Below, piece after piece: positions 9,830-21,130 of a stretch of DNA of 64,000 nucleotides (the first letter of the stretch is position 1; each line of letters begins with the position of its first letter). A model generated the notes under the pieces. That model saw only the letters and a program-made list of their open reading frames with translations, was not told the origin of the DNA and made no database searches. The stretch is from Blakeslea trispora (Eukaryota > Mucoromycota > Mucoromycetes > Mucorales > Choanephoraceae): the NCBI GenBank assembly GCA_025331445.1, contig JAIWNE010000080.1, positions 83,725-147,724 on the forward strand, written 5' to 3'. The position numbers and the translations under genes were made by a program.

Positions 9830-12133
9830 ATGGTCTTGTTGGAAGAAGCGATAGCAATCTACTTGCTTGGTGGATTGACTTTCCTGCCTATCTTGGGCCT
9901 CACATTCTATATCTTTTTTATGTCAAGGCCAGCTGAGGTCTACCCAAAAGAAAATAAAGAGACAAAAGCCAACATCAATCCATACATTCAACAAGAAAAA
10001 TCAGGCTGGATACGTTTAACACAACAGTATAAGCCCAAAGGTGCTACCGAGTCCAATGTAGCGGTACTTATGTCCGGCATACAATCCTATGTCCAGGGAT
10101 CTAGACGCCAAAGAGAATTGGTGTATGCTGAATTGAAATGTGGTGCCCTTTTTGTGTATGAATCTGATAATTTACCTCAAGAAGAGTGCAAGATTATTAT
10201 ACCTGTACACAACTATGATGTCTCGATTTTTCCAACTGAAGAGATTTTGGAGCATGAAATTTTTGGCAAATCTGTGGCTATTAAGCTTAAGCCTAAAACG
10301 GAAACCATAACAACCGATGTCCGTTTGGATCAGCGCGATGATGCTCCTTATTTTACTACAAACAATGAATTGTACATTACATGCGCCCGACCGATTGATA
10401 AAGAGGATTGGTATTTTGGACTATTGGCAGCATCCAATATGATGGAATCACCTAATGCAGTGCACGTCGAAATGATGGACACATCTCAATTCAAGCCTGC
10501 TTCTATGCAGACCTTGATCAATACAGTCCAAAAGGATGCCGAATATCGTGAAGTGCAATGGCTAAATGCCATCACAGGAAGACTGTTTTTAGGGCTATAC
10601 AAGACAGAAGACATGCGAAACTATGTTCAAGACAAGATTGCAAAAAAAGTTCAAAAAGCAAAGCGGCCCAGCTTCCTTGGCGAAATCACAGTCCAGTCTG
10701 TGGACATTGGGGAATCTATACCCTATGTAACACAGCCTAAACTACTTTCCCTTACACCTGAAGGTGATCTCATGGCTGAAGCTACCATTGCTTATGCAGG
10801 TGGTTTGCGAGTGGTCATAAAAACTGATTTTAGCTGGACTTATTCTTCTCTGATGAAACCTATCCGTGTACCTCTTGTTCTCTCTATCATGTTGAAACAG
10901 CTGTCAGGCAAGCTCCTGTTCAAGATAAAGCCACCACCTACCAATCGTTGCTGGGTTGGATTCTGTGAAATGCCTACGATGGAATGGAAAATTACGCCTG
11001 TTGTGTCTGACAAGCAAATTCGGCTGTCTGTTGTATCAAATGCAATTCAGTCTAAAATTCGAGAGTTTGTCATGGAAAGCATCGTATTACCTAATATGGA
11101 AGACTTCCCTTTTGGTCCCTCTCAAGGTAAAGGCGGAATTTTTGGTGAGAAAACGCCAAAACCCAGCCCTTCAGAATTGTCACCTGAACTGTCGCCAAAT
11201 GGCATTGACTTGGACTTGTTGGGCAATAAACTTCCAACAGCCCAGGCAACACCAGTTGTGGAAGAATCGGAGTGTAACGGAGTTTCAAGAGATTCAATTT
11301 CAATCCCGTCGCATGATCAATCCAATCCGACAAGTCCATCACCTTTGATAGTGGATAGTTTTCCTGTAGATGATGTCATACCAAAAGATATCAGACGAGC
11401 ATCGGCTTCATCCATCATGACCACATCAACCAGATACCCACCAGTAGCTTCTGAGTCAGTGATCAGAAAGCGTAGACAATCCTTTGAGCTTGCTGATTTG
11501 AAAAAAGAAGACATGCTTCCTGCTAGCAAGTTTAAAGAAGATGTCTTACTAGATACCAAGTTGCCCTTACAACCTGCATTAAAAGCCGATTCAGCAGAAA
11601 GTGGCTTGACAATGACACCCTCTTCTATGAAATCCAAGACAAGTAGTAACAGTTTGCTCTCAAAGCTCAGTCAAGTAAACAAATCATCCAACAAGCCTAA
11701 CAATAGCAAGAAGAACGCTCTTTATAGTATGGCAGGCAATTTATTTAACAAAAAGAAAGTCTCCAAGGAAATTCGAGAAGAAAGAAACCAAGAATTGCTA
11801 GAGTCACACAACCGAAAGATGACACAGCTGTTCATGAATGGCGAGCAGCAAAAGAATGAAGAAACGATACCACCAAAGCGCCTGGAAGAAAATGTTGCAA
11901 GCGAGGGATCAATGTGTTCCTTATCATCCGATGATATTCCACTTATGTGTGATAGCCCCTCTTCTTCTGATTCTTCAGATAAAGAACTGTTAAGCCAAAA
12001 CGTAGCTCTTGAACCTGTCAAACTAGCACATCAAAATATTATGGTTTTGGACGACGATGAACCACTATTGTCGCATTATCGGAACAAAGTGAAAGAATAT
12101 CATTTAGCGGACCAACATAGAGTCTCCTTATGA
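9830..12133 (+). CDS. NVJ2/TEX2-type PH-SMP lipid-transfer protein of ER contact sites
   Basis: Intronless gene, 767 residues. An N-terminal hydrophobic helix (about residues 8-31: IYLLGGLTFLPILGLTFYIFFM) acts as a membrane anchor. A PH-like region follows (about 60-195, with VYAELKCGALFVYES). An SMP/synaptotagmin-like lipid-binding domain covers about 235-425 (VQWLNAITGRLFLGLYKTEDM .. GEITVQSVDIGESIPYV .. PTNRCWVGFCEMPTMEWKITPVV). The C-terminal half is Ser/Pro/Lys-rich and probably disordered. Membrane anchor, PH and SMP in that order is the layout of yeast Nvj2 and animal TEX2, which move lipids (ceramide, for Nvj2) at ER contacts with vacuole or Golgi. The ATG at 9830 is the first in frame after the leader and places the anchor at the N-terminus. 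On both sides it is flanked by transposon relics on the opposite strand. Confidence 0.85.
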   Translation: MVLLEEAIAIYLLGGLTFLPILGLTFYIFFMSRPAEVYPKENKETKANINPYIQQEKSGWIRLTQQYKPKGATESNVAVLMSGIQSYVQGSRRQRELVYAELKCGALFVYESDNLPQEECKIIIPVHNYDVSIFPTEEILEHEIFGKSVAIKLKPKTETITTDVRLDQRDDAPYFTTNNELYITCARPIDKEDWYFGLLAASNMMESPNAVHVEMMDTSQFKPASMQTLINTVQKDAEYREVQWLNAITGRLFLGLYKTEDMRNYVQDKIAKKVQKAKRPSFLGEITVQSVDIGESIPYVTQPKLLSLTPEGDLMAEATIAYAGGLRVVIKTDFSWTYSSLMKPIRVPLVLSIMLKQLSGKLLFKIKPPPTNRCWVGFCEMPTMEWKITPVVSDKQIRLSVVSNAIQSKIREFVMESIVLPNMEDFPFGPSQGKGGIFGEKTPKPSPSELSPELSPNGIDLDLLGNKLPTAQATPVVEESECNGVSRDSISIPSHDQSNPTSPSPLIVDSFPVDDVIPKDIRRASASSIMTTSTRYPPVASESVIRKRRQSFELADLKKEDMLPASKFKEDVLLDTKLPLQPALKADSAESGLTMTPSSMKSKTSSNSLLSKLSQVNKSSNKPNNSKKNALYSMAGNLFNKKKVSKEIREERNQELLESHNRKMTQLFMNGEQQKNEETIPPKRLEENVASEGSMCSLSSDDIPLMCDSPSSSDSSDKELLSQNVALEPVKLAHQNIMVLDDDEPLLSHYRNKVKEYHLADQHRVSL

Positions 12134-12439
12134 AAAAAAAAAGACAAAGTATAAACTGAATAATTCTGCATAGCTTTGGTAGATAGACAAAATTGTACAT
12201 AACACGTATGGGGAATAATAAATGCTACTTAGATCTTGAAATGATGAAGCTGTTTCTTGGCGCATAACTACATTGTTTTTTCCTTCTTCAGATGAGCTTG
12301 ACTTTATCATCTACTGAAGATGGTCCCTAGTTGTTTTTAAAAAAAAAACTTGTAGATTCAAGCTTAATTACATATCATCTTACTTGTCTGTTTGAACATT
12401 TAAATGCTCTTTTCTACTTTGCCCTTTGGAACCAAAGCG
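12134..12439. other. 3' flank of the NVJ2-like gene
   Basis: About 300 bp of AT-rich sequence with an A-run directly after the stop and an AATAAA-like signal near 12214. It probably contains the polyadenylation site. No gene seen. Confidence 0.5.
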
Positions 12440-13540
12440 ATTTCAAACAACTATGAAGACGATGACCAAGGAAACCAAATTAATTTTGTTCCAGCATGAT
12501 TTGAATTTCGCTGACATGGTCTACGACAGGAAGAGAGTTTTGATTGTAATACATTGTTATGCATCATGCTGACTATTGCTTCAATTGAGCTTAATTCCTT
12601 ACTATTTTCATTTCTTTGGGAAAGATAAAAAACCAGGCGATTTATAAGCACACTTTAATCTCTTGTAAATTCATCAGCTTGAGTTTTTTTTTCTTGACCG
12701 CAGTAGAACACAACATCACCGTTGTCTTCATCGCTCGAGAAAAGTTCATACTTGATTATCTCGCTGCCAACTTCTTCTTCAATACCATAGCATACCTTTT
12801 TTTTTAACATCCTCGAAATCAAAATAATCTTTGAAGATGTCTTTCTAAAGATTTTCGTTGTTCAAAAGGGTATCTCTCATCTTCTTTTTGACGGTCCAGA
12901 ATTTATCTTCATTGTCAAATATCTGGACAGCTAATGCTCTCCATCCACAGAACCCATCACCTACAACATCGATAACTACGCTATAGTTGTCCTTTGGTAT
13001 GTTGGGATCAACTTGCGAAAGTAAGCGCTCATAGTAAGAGTCTATTGTTTTGCGAATATTGCTTTACATTAGTACTGCACCCTTTGTATCGAACACAATG
13101 CATACCATCAGCTTCTAATTCTTCATCAGTGATTTCTTGACTTTGTTCTTCATATTCGTCTTCTAGAACTATATCTACTTTGAGCTTCTTGGCACTTGTT
13201 TGGTGATCTGCATTGCTCTTTCTTTTCTTGTTTGAACTGGGAGTCTTAAGAAGCTTTTTTCTTTCTTTTTTTTCAAGAAGGTTTCTATTGCTCTCTCTAC
13301 ACCTATGTTTTGACGCTTGTCTTTCTTTGGCCGGCCCTTGGATATCATTGACATTCCTGGGGGAGGAGTTTTTACCAAATCCAAGCTATCCTCCTTAGCC
13401 TTTTCTTCAACTGTTTGAAGGTTGTCGAGAATTGTCTGCATCTCTTGATGCGAGACTGATTCTGTGAAAATCTCTTCAATACTGTTGGACAGTGTGTGTA
13501 ACTTATACAGATATTGCTTTTTCAAGCTATCCATCAATTC
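12440..13540 (-). mobile_element. Transposon relic with GRPKK motif and OTU-like cysteine protease domain
   Basis: On the minus strand, 13537..13175 reads as a charged helical segment ending in PPPGMSMISKGRPKKDKR, the kind of Gly-Arg-Pro-Lys tail found after fungal MULE-type transposases. After a Lys-rich and acidic linker, and after frame changes near 13060, the sequence NYSVVIDVVGDGFCGWRALA appears. This matches the OTU protease catalytic box (D-G-x-C-G/F-R-A-l-a); the Cys codon is at 12947-12949. The remaining part (VQIFDNEDKFWTVKKKMRDTL, then an in-frame stop near 12850) resembles the first OTU helices. Stops and frameshifts show decay. The transposase body itself is missing, so this is a 3' fragment of an element. 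Confidence 0.6.
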
Positions 13541-14829
13541 AAACTCTGAAGTTGATCTCAGCTGTCACTTATATTTAGGATATGCAATTTATCTGATTGA
13601 TACTCAGGATGAATCCCTTAGTCTCTACTTAACTAGGTAATGATTCCAATTCAGATACATAGAGTTCATTTTATGGAGTTTTTCTTTGACTACAATAATA
13701 CTTCAATACACATCTTTAATATAGCAGTTATGGTACAATCACTACAAAAGGTTTTTTATTGATATTCAGATCAGGGACCATTGGTTTGAAGTCTTTCTGA
13801 TTTTAAAAATAATGGGAGGAGAGGAAAACAAAAAATGTGTTTTTAAGAAGTGGGTGTAGGAATTAGGGTGCATTTAAAAGGTGGTTAAGCGAAGTATTAC
13901 TCTTACCTCTCTTTCTCTTAAAGAGTTAAAGTGATACCATTGTGGAACAAGACTGGGGTTAGTTTGCGCATTAAACAACAACAACGCTCAATGCATTAGC
14001 AAATGATGGTAGTGTCCAATCATGTGGTCAATTTGCTTAAAAAAGACGAAGGAAAGGAAGTCTTTCTCTCTCTCTCTCTTTCTTTTTGTTCCAAGGCGAA
14101 TTGAATGAGAATAATCAACTTCTGAGAATTAACCCTTCCGATTGAGTGCTATTTTCTAGCATTGATTTCTCTTTCTTTCTTTTCCTAACAACTGGCTCAA
14201 AGGGGTATCAGCATTTATTTAGTGATTTAGATATGGCGGATAAGCCACCAATCAATACTTTGAAATTGAGTGTGTGTCTTCTCAAAAAATACTCAGTTAC
14301 TGTAGCGACAAACATGACTGGCTAACTTGGCTTGTCTTGTGTTGTTCGTTCCAACTATGCTTTGATTCTTTTTTGAACATAACGAGGTCTCGGCTAGAAG
14401 TACCTTTTTTTCTTTTCTTTTCCTTTCTTGCTCCGCATAATTTCATGATTTCGGTGTTGGCTATGTGTTACTGCAATTGTAGAGGAGTTCTATATCCAAA
14501 GTCATTAGCTGCATAATAAAGCAAGCTCTTTCATATTGTCAATTCCCCTTTACTCTCTATTGTATCAGCTATACAAAGAAAGATAGAAAGAGAGAGAAAA
14601 AGAAAGAAAGAAAGAAGTCAACAATACATGTTGAGTGATGTGCTACGTCATCATTGTGCTTATCATTATGATTGGTTTTGAGAAAATAGACAATTTTCAT
14701 ATAGAGGAAAAAAAAATCTGCCCTATTTTTTTTTTCTCTTTTTTTCTCTTCAAGGGCAAGGTGATTCTTGCTATCGCACAGACTGAGGCAGCTCGTTACT
14801 GTTTCTTCAGTAATGCACAGTTGCAAGAG

Positions 14830-15565
14830 AGACCGGCGTGAATGACATCTTTTCGATAGACGCGTTGGCTGCTGTTATGTTTGAAAGGGTGCCCTCCTGA
14901 TTTCGTAGCAGTGTTGGACTTTCTCTTTTGCTGATCTCTTTCTCCCTTCTCGCATGACTATTCTTTTGCTTTTTAGTCCCCTTCAGTGAGGGAGCAGTAG
15001 AGAATAAGAGAGCTAGGAGTTGGAGTTAAAGGGGAGGATACTCTCACTCAGGATGTGACAGCTTCACTTTTTTTCTTTCTTTCTTTCTTTCTTTTTCGTT
15101 AGAGAGAGTTAGAGAGAGAGAGAGGGTGATGCCTGGACGTATGCTGGCTACCCTAGTCAAGTGAGAGCTGTGGTTCTTTGAGCTATGGTTCTTTACTAGG
15201 CAGGTTCAGACGTGGATATTAGAAGCAATTCGGGGAGTGCTTATGGAAGATGAAGAGCGGGGAGGGTACCCCTAGCATACAAGTTATGTTTTCTTCATAC
15301 GAAATATGACACTCTTTTTCCTTTCGAGTCTTTGAAATATGCGACACTTTGAGGGTATTGGTTACCTTTGCTCTCATTGCTTGTCGTCAACCCCTAGGGA
15401 TCCTCAGTAGGACGTTGGTATGGTCTTCCCCTGTTTTACCTTACGAGGTCACTCAGGCGGTATCTCGCACCGTGAGCTAGAGAAGAGGGTAGATTGAAGT
15501 CAACCTCCACGATTGGTTACCCTTGGAAACAGTTGTAACAAACTGGCTAATAGACTTCTAACATT
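14830..15565. other. GC-richer closed patch, possible retroelement (LTR-like) remnant
   Basis: Compared with its neighbours this stretch has clearly more G and C, lacks long A/T runs except one TTTC microsatellite (15067-15095), and has no open frame of note. It ends in a CTAACA followed by normal AT-rich DNA. The composition and the TG../..CA-like possible ends suggest a solo LTR or an old retroelement piece. I found no convincing matching terminal motif or target-site duplication, so the call is tentative. Confidence 0.2.
15067..15095 (+). repeat. TTTC microsatellite
   Basis: Short tandem run of TTTC units (about six) within the GC-richer patch, followed shortly by an AG-rich run (15100-15125). 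Confidence 0.8.
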
Positions 15566-17729
15566 ATGTTGTTATAAATCCAATAAATAAACACTTGTTA
15601 TAAAATCTTACTTTTCTTTTTTTTTTTACTTTTTTTCTTTTTGCTCGCTAAAGATGCATTTCTTGATCACTTAATTTTGTTGAATGAATAAAAGTTCAAT
15701 CAATTCAGTAAATCATGCCTACATTCAATAAGCATTCTACTGACTGACACTAGGTTGCTCGATTACTGTTACTCTTATGTGATCAAGCCTATCTAAATCT
15801 ACTGCTTGATCAAACCTAATCTCTACCTGACTTGGATGAAATGATGAACATCCTCTACACACTCTATCATGCTTATCAATCGCTTCATGACCCATCCTCA
15901 AGATTCATGCATATATTTCCAGCCCTTTATCTCTCTCATGTTGAACAACGATAGTGCTTTAACAAGGTGTGCTTTTGTTTGAGAAGCACTCTACTGATCT
16001 CATACATGTTTGCATAGTCAAGGCTTATTCTTCTTGCTTAATAACATGCACTAATCACAGTCCTTTTTCTTTTCAATAATTGCATGATATGCTCAGATAG
16101 CATATGAAAGATCGTGTGACGATAATTATGTGATAATAAACCTCTCTCTCTCTTTCTTGGAAGGAAAATGGATTTTTCATTACCTTACATGCTTTTCGAT
16201 GTGTTGTACTCATTGCGCTATTTCAGATAGACAAGAATGATTCGATCAAAGTATGTCCTGTTTGCTTTAGATGCTCTCTCATTCCTCATAGGCTCAGATC
16301 AACTCGTACTTGTTGCAAAATGTATGATGCTCTGATAGTCCTTTAACACTCTCATTAGTGCATCTGGTCACAGAATCGTATTCAGCATATCCATCGAAAC
16401 TGTAAGCATATAATGGTAAACTATTTGAACAAAAGACTTGCACATTACTTTGCTATGCTTTATGCTTGCTGAATGAATACGCTATTCCTGCTGCTGATAG
16501 ACTGCTTATCGGTCTATATACCGCATCTAAGCCTCCAAGCAGAACTCAAACTTATCAGCTAAAAGTAGGTGTTATGTGGGCTAAAAGAAGAAAGCGTTTT
16601 GCTTTGTTGACAAAATGTATTTCACTGTGAAGGGGGGGGGTTAACATCATCACTCTTTCTTCAGGCAGTGTTCATCAAATTAAAAACATCAAACAAAACC
16701 ATGGCAAAGACTATTTTTTTCATTATTTTATGACTGGTAAAATAAAGAGTAATGAGGATGATTGACAGAAAGCATCTCACGCTGTAAATATTATACATGT
16801 ACAGACTGAAAGAGGAACAAAAGACAGACAAGTATGAGCCTTTTGATATCTTTTTTATTTATTTGGAAAATCGAGATGGGAAGCTCATGAGGAAAAGGCT
16901 TTTTGCTTAGTTGTTACTTTGGCCAGAGTGGCAAGGCAGACTCAGACAAAGAGAAATTCAAGCAGAAAGAAAGACAGTTGTAAAAACTTGTGATGCCTGT
17001 AAGTATTATTGTGGAACAAGATAGAAAATAGACTTTTTATTTAGGTGAAGAGAAAAAGTATTAAACACGATAAAAAACTCTTCTTAAGGCAATCTGAGAA
17101 GGTATATGGTGGTTCAGATGCGGTAAATACTGTTGAGATACATTTGGATAGGCACATTTGGAAGCAGAGATGGAAGCAGAAATAGAGACAGAAATAGAGA
17201 CAGAAGCAGGGACCCAGCAAGGCATCAGTAAAGGCAGGTCTTGAGTTGTTTAGTAATAGAGTCACCTCCAACAACAAAGCAAGACAAGAAAAGTAAGAAC
17301 GCAGAGGGTAAGCCTTCCTTGACTTACTTTTTTAGATAAGCCAAAGAAGACTCAGTTCTGTTCGCACTATCCCAAATCCTTAGCAACCCCATACCAGTCA
17401 ACTAACGAGGAATAGTACAAGTATGTCTGTACCCGCTTCCTCTGCCCAAATCCCTACAGGACACACTCATAGTGTTAACAGATCAGGCGGCGTAATTGCC
17501 CTCAGTCATTCCGACTTCAGTCCCAATACTAGAAAACGAGGGTCGTTCGCGAAAATGGACTAGATTCCGGTCGTAAGCCACTTTATATAAGATCAGGAAA
17601 GGCAGCATCAGTCTTTGTCCTTACCCCCCATCAAGCTTGAAATAGAGGCAGAAGCACCAAGAGAAGAACAGAGAGCAGAGAGAGGCAGAGAGAACGAGTA
17701 AAAAGGACTTGTAGAGAGTTTGAAAGCAT

Positions 17730-17769
17730 TTGTAGATTTGTAGTTTTGTAGTTTTGTAGTTTTGTAGAT
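17730..17769 (+). repeat. TTTTGTAG minisatellite
   Basis: About five tandem copies of an 8-bp unit (TTTTGTAG, first copies TTTGTAG with small variation). Reading through it gives low-complexity peptides only. Confidence 0.75.
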
Positions 17770-19969
17770 GGAAAGGCACGCGCATTTTCTTCTTTTTTTG
17801 TAGATAACGTTTTTTTTTTGCTCTTGGTGCAATAATAGACTTGCGTAGATTGCAGATTTTTAGGCTATGCACGACAAAGCAAGTTAGATAACAGCATTAT
17901 TAAAGAAGAGCATTTTGTTACTTGCCTTTGAGGTTGTCTGGGTGACAAAGTTTCAAGATGTAGTTGATTTGACTTTGATAAAGAGAGAGAGAAAAAAAAT
18001 AAAAAGTTGGCGAATTTTTTTTATTATATAGCTGTGTGTTCAAAGTTGCATGATAAAATATGAACCAATCAGAGCCTGGCATCTCTCCATTCACTTATCT
18101 ATCAGTAAAAAGAAAAAAACATGTGATAACCAATAGGATCAGTAAGTTAGAGGGCGTTGAGAAGTAAACAAACTAAGAGATGCCATGCTATTTCATGCCG
18201 ACATTCACTCTCCTGTATTTTTTATTGTGACAGTCAAACTCCTCTTTAATTTGCAGTGATACTTGTCCAACAGGTCAGATAAGCTTAAAAGATGGCATTC
18301 GAGAAAAGAAGAAGAAGAGTGAAGAATGAGCAAGTACTGCTGTCATCTAAACAAAAGAATAACAAGCAGTTTCATTTGTACTCATCTGGGTTGAAAAGGC
18401 TATATATATATATATAATTCCACAGAAGTTATCAAGCATAGCTTCCTAGCACTGGAAACTGAGATGAAGCCACCCATTCCTTTAATGGTAGGCAGTAGAG
18501 ACCGTTAAATGCAAAGTACCAGTAATTGGCACTATGTAAGTTATACCCTGTAACTTCATTGGCTTGGGTTTGAATGTATGTTTTCTTTTGCTCTTTTTCT
18601 GAGGAATATGTGAAAACAAAATAAAATAAAAAGGAAATCAATGATTGAGACAATCAAATTCTGTTCTTTGTGTGAGGATTGAGTCTTAAGAAAGTCTTTA
18701 GCTTTAATGCCATGTATAACTTGCTTAAAGCATGCTTGACAGCCAAATGAAGACAATGAAACAAACAATAGATCTCTCTCTCTATCTGTTCTGAGATTGG
18801 AAATAACCAAAAAAAATGAAGAAATTTGGATGTGATTACTCACCCAAATTATACATTTGTCTTGAATGTATGGTTCATAAGTCCAAAAAAAGCACAACTG
18901 AAACTGATGATATGATTGAACCTATCATTAGACTATATAGTTCCGATAGAGAACAAAAGAAAAGCGGCTCTCAAACCTTATGCCAAAGTTAACGAAAATC
19001 TCGTTCTGTGAATTGATTGTATTTGTTTACCCCTGAAGATCACTATCAAAATGCAAACCAGTATTCTGTCGTTTGTTTCGATCAGCTCAAAATTATGGGT
19101 ATCATTGAGAGGATTTAGACGGTAACAAAGCTGGTTTAATCAGAGTTGTTCTAAATAGCCGATGTTCATGAACACAGCTTTAAGGCATAGAAGCATTCTT
19201 TCCTTAATCAAGACAGTTTGCTTGGCTTCTGATAGATTGGAGCAAAGCGTAATTGAAGAAGCTTTGTAGTTGGTTAAGAAAGTATGTTAATTTTCTTCTT
19301 TCTCTTTTCTGTTTGTAAGATGCAAAGTATTCGAAACAGTAGAATATAACAGAGCTGATAAACTATGATAGCTGCATATAACTCTCTTTTGTGTAATCAG
19401 TTTTGTAGTGGCATGCAATCGCTATTTCTGGAATGTACAGCCTTTGTTCTTCGTTAGTACAATTTAAACATTTTCTTTATGCAGCTTGTTTCTCTCAATG
19501 TGCAATTCATTTTAGGAAATGGTCCAAGGCTGTATATTTTAGTACAGCCATCAACTGAAAGAAAAAAAAATCAAACCAAAATGAAACCCAGCGCTTATTT
19601 TTCTTTTCTTTGGAACAATGAATATGGAAAGCATGGTTCAAGCACACAAGGAACGATGTATAGCTGATGCTAGCTATAGCAGATGGTAATTGTTGGCTTT
19701 TTATGAGACAGTACAAAAGGTAGAAAAAAGGAGAAAGAAAAGTAAAAACTGTTTAGAATAAAAGAAATTGCTGACGTATTGTTCGTGAATCAGCTCCGAC
19801 CAATAAGAATTAAATACAGTCTGAGTGCGAGACGTAGGTGAAGGAGTGGTTGCGGGGGCCAGGCTATTTTTTTTTTGCTGGGATTGTTCAAGCTCTTGAT
19901 TGTAACAAGAAATCTTTTTTTTTCCTAGTACATCTCCCCCCCTTTTTTTAAATACATATACAGAAAAAA

Positions 19970-20782
19970 ATGGCTTCCTCTGTTCGTGCCGCTGCTATCA
20001 ACTGGGCTAAGTTGAGCGTCAGCCTTCCTCAAGAAACTGTTGCTTCTCTTCAAGCTTTCCGTAAGCGTAATGACGAAGTCAAGCGTGTTCTTGCTGAATT
20101 GAAAGAACAATCTACCACTGTCGACTTTGCTCAATACCGCAAGGTTCTCAAGAACCAAGCTATCGTTGAACAAGCCGAAAAGGCTGTTAGCGGTTTCAAG
20201 CCTGTTGCTTACAACTTGGATGCTCAATTGAATGCCATCAACCAATTCGAAACCAAGGCTGTAAGTAGAGAGAAAAACAAAGACGAGAGAATGATGAGAG
20301 AAGCGAAAAAAGACGACCGTTTGTCAACAAAAGAATGAAGCACGATATTAAGAGAAAACAACAAACGCGCGTTTTGGGAGGGAAAGAAGAGTCGAGACAT
20401 TTATGAATTAACCGCCTTTTTTTTCATTTATAGGTTGCTAAGGCTGAAAAGACTGTTCAACAAATCGAACATGAACTCAAGGATCTTCATGCTACCCTCA
20501 ACAACATTGAAGGCTCTCGTCCCATTGAACAACTCACTGTACGTATTTTAGTTTACTTTTTCTATTTGCATAAAAGAAAAGAGATGAATGAGAAGAGGGG
20601 AAAGAAAGCAAACAGTAGACACGCACAAAATACTCACATTTCGATCTTTTTTATCTCTTTAGGTTGATGATATTATTGTTGCTAAGCCTGAACTCACCAA
20701 GAACATTGAAGAAAACCTCAAGAAGGGTCAATTCTCCGTTCCCGGTTACAAGGAAAAGTTTGGCGATATCTCTTACTTCTAA
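19970..20782 (+). CDS. ATP7: Mitochondrial ATP synthase subunit d
   Basis: Three exons: 19970..20260, 20434..20538 and 20663..20782, all joined at codon boundaries with GTAAGT/GTACGT donors and TAG acceptors, encoding 171 residues (yeast Atp7 is about 174). The N-terminus M-A-S-S-V-R-A-A-A-I-N-W, the block VDFAQYRKVLKNQAIVEQAEK and the C-terminal PGYKEKFGDISYF are typical of the family. Subunit d is part of the peripheral stalk of F1Fo ATP synthase in the mitochondrial inner membrane. As usual for this subunit, no separate cleavable presequence is obvious. The leader before the ATG is C/T-rich. The codons are strongly biased (CAA, AAG, CGT, GTC), consistent with high expression. Confidence 0.95.
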
Positions 20783-21130
20783 TCAACACCTTCCATCTGA
20801 AATTGATTGTTATAAATACATAAAAAAAGACCTAAACAGCCAAAAGACAAGCTTTTTGGACATTAGTATGCTTGAGCAATGATTCATGTGTTGCTATGTT
20901 GCTTTGTATGTGTGCTTTTCGAACTGTTCTAGCGCTTGCTTTCCTTTTGGAGAGGAGATATGAATCCAATTAGTTCTGAGCTATTCTTGCTTTCCTTCCT
21001 TTTTTTAGGTGGCTGGGTTCTGAAACGATGCAAGAAAAAAAAAATGAAGTCAAGCTAGACAAACTAAGAAAACGCATCATTTTTTCTTTTGGTCTTTTTT
21101 TTTTCTTCCTTTCTCTTTTTTCATATTGAT

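Larger units (their letters stand above)
13541..19969. other. Long gene-poor region (6.4 kb) with mixed composition
   Basis: I recognise no gene. Several sub-regions can be told apart. 13541-14820 is AT-rich with T/C runs. 14830-15560 is visibly more GC-rich, with few open frames. 15650-16560 is pyrimidine-biased on the plus strand and closed in all frames. 17040-17300 and 17630-17720 are purine-rich, built from degenerate AGAGACAGAAGC-like units. 17380-17600 is another GC-richer patch holding a 46-codon frame. 18400-18416 holds a (TA)n tract. 18432-18897 has two minus-strand frames with protein-like but unrecognised translations. The last 150 bp are the ATP7 promoter. This looks like a graveyard of unrelated insertions; I could not place any piece in a known element family. 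Confidence 0.55.

Noticed and set aside
15830..15930. C/D-box snoRNA candidate (ATGATGA box)
   Set aside because: No matching D box with terminal stem at the right distance.
17041..17277. Minus-strand frame with repeated Cys/Phe/Tyr/Leu units
   Set aside because: It is the translation of a degenerate purine-rich repeat (AGAGACAGAAAT-type units).
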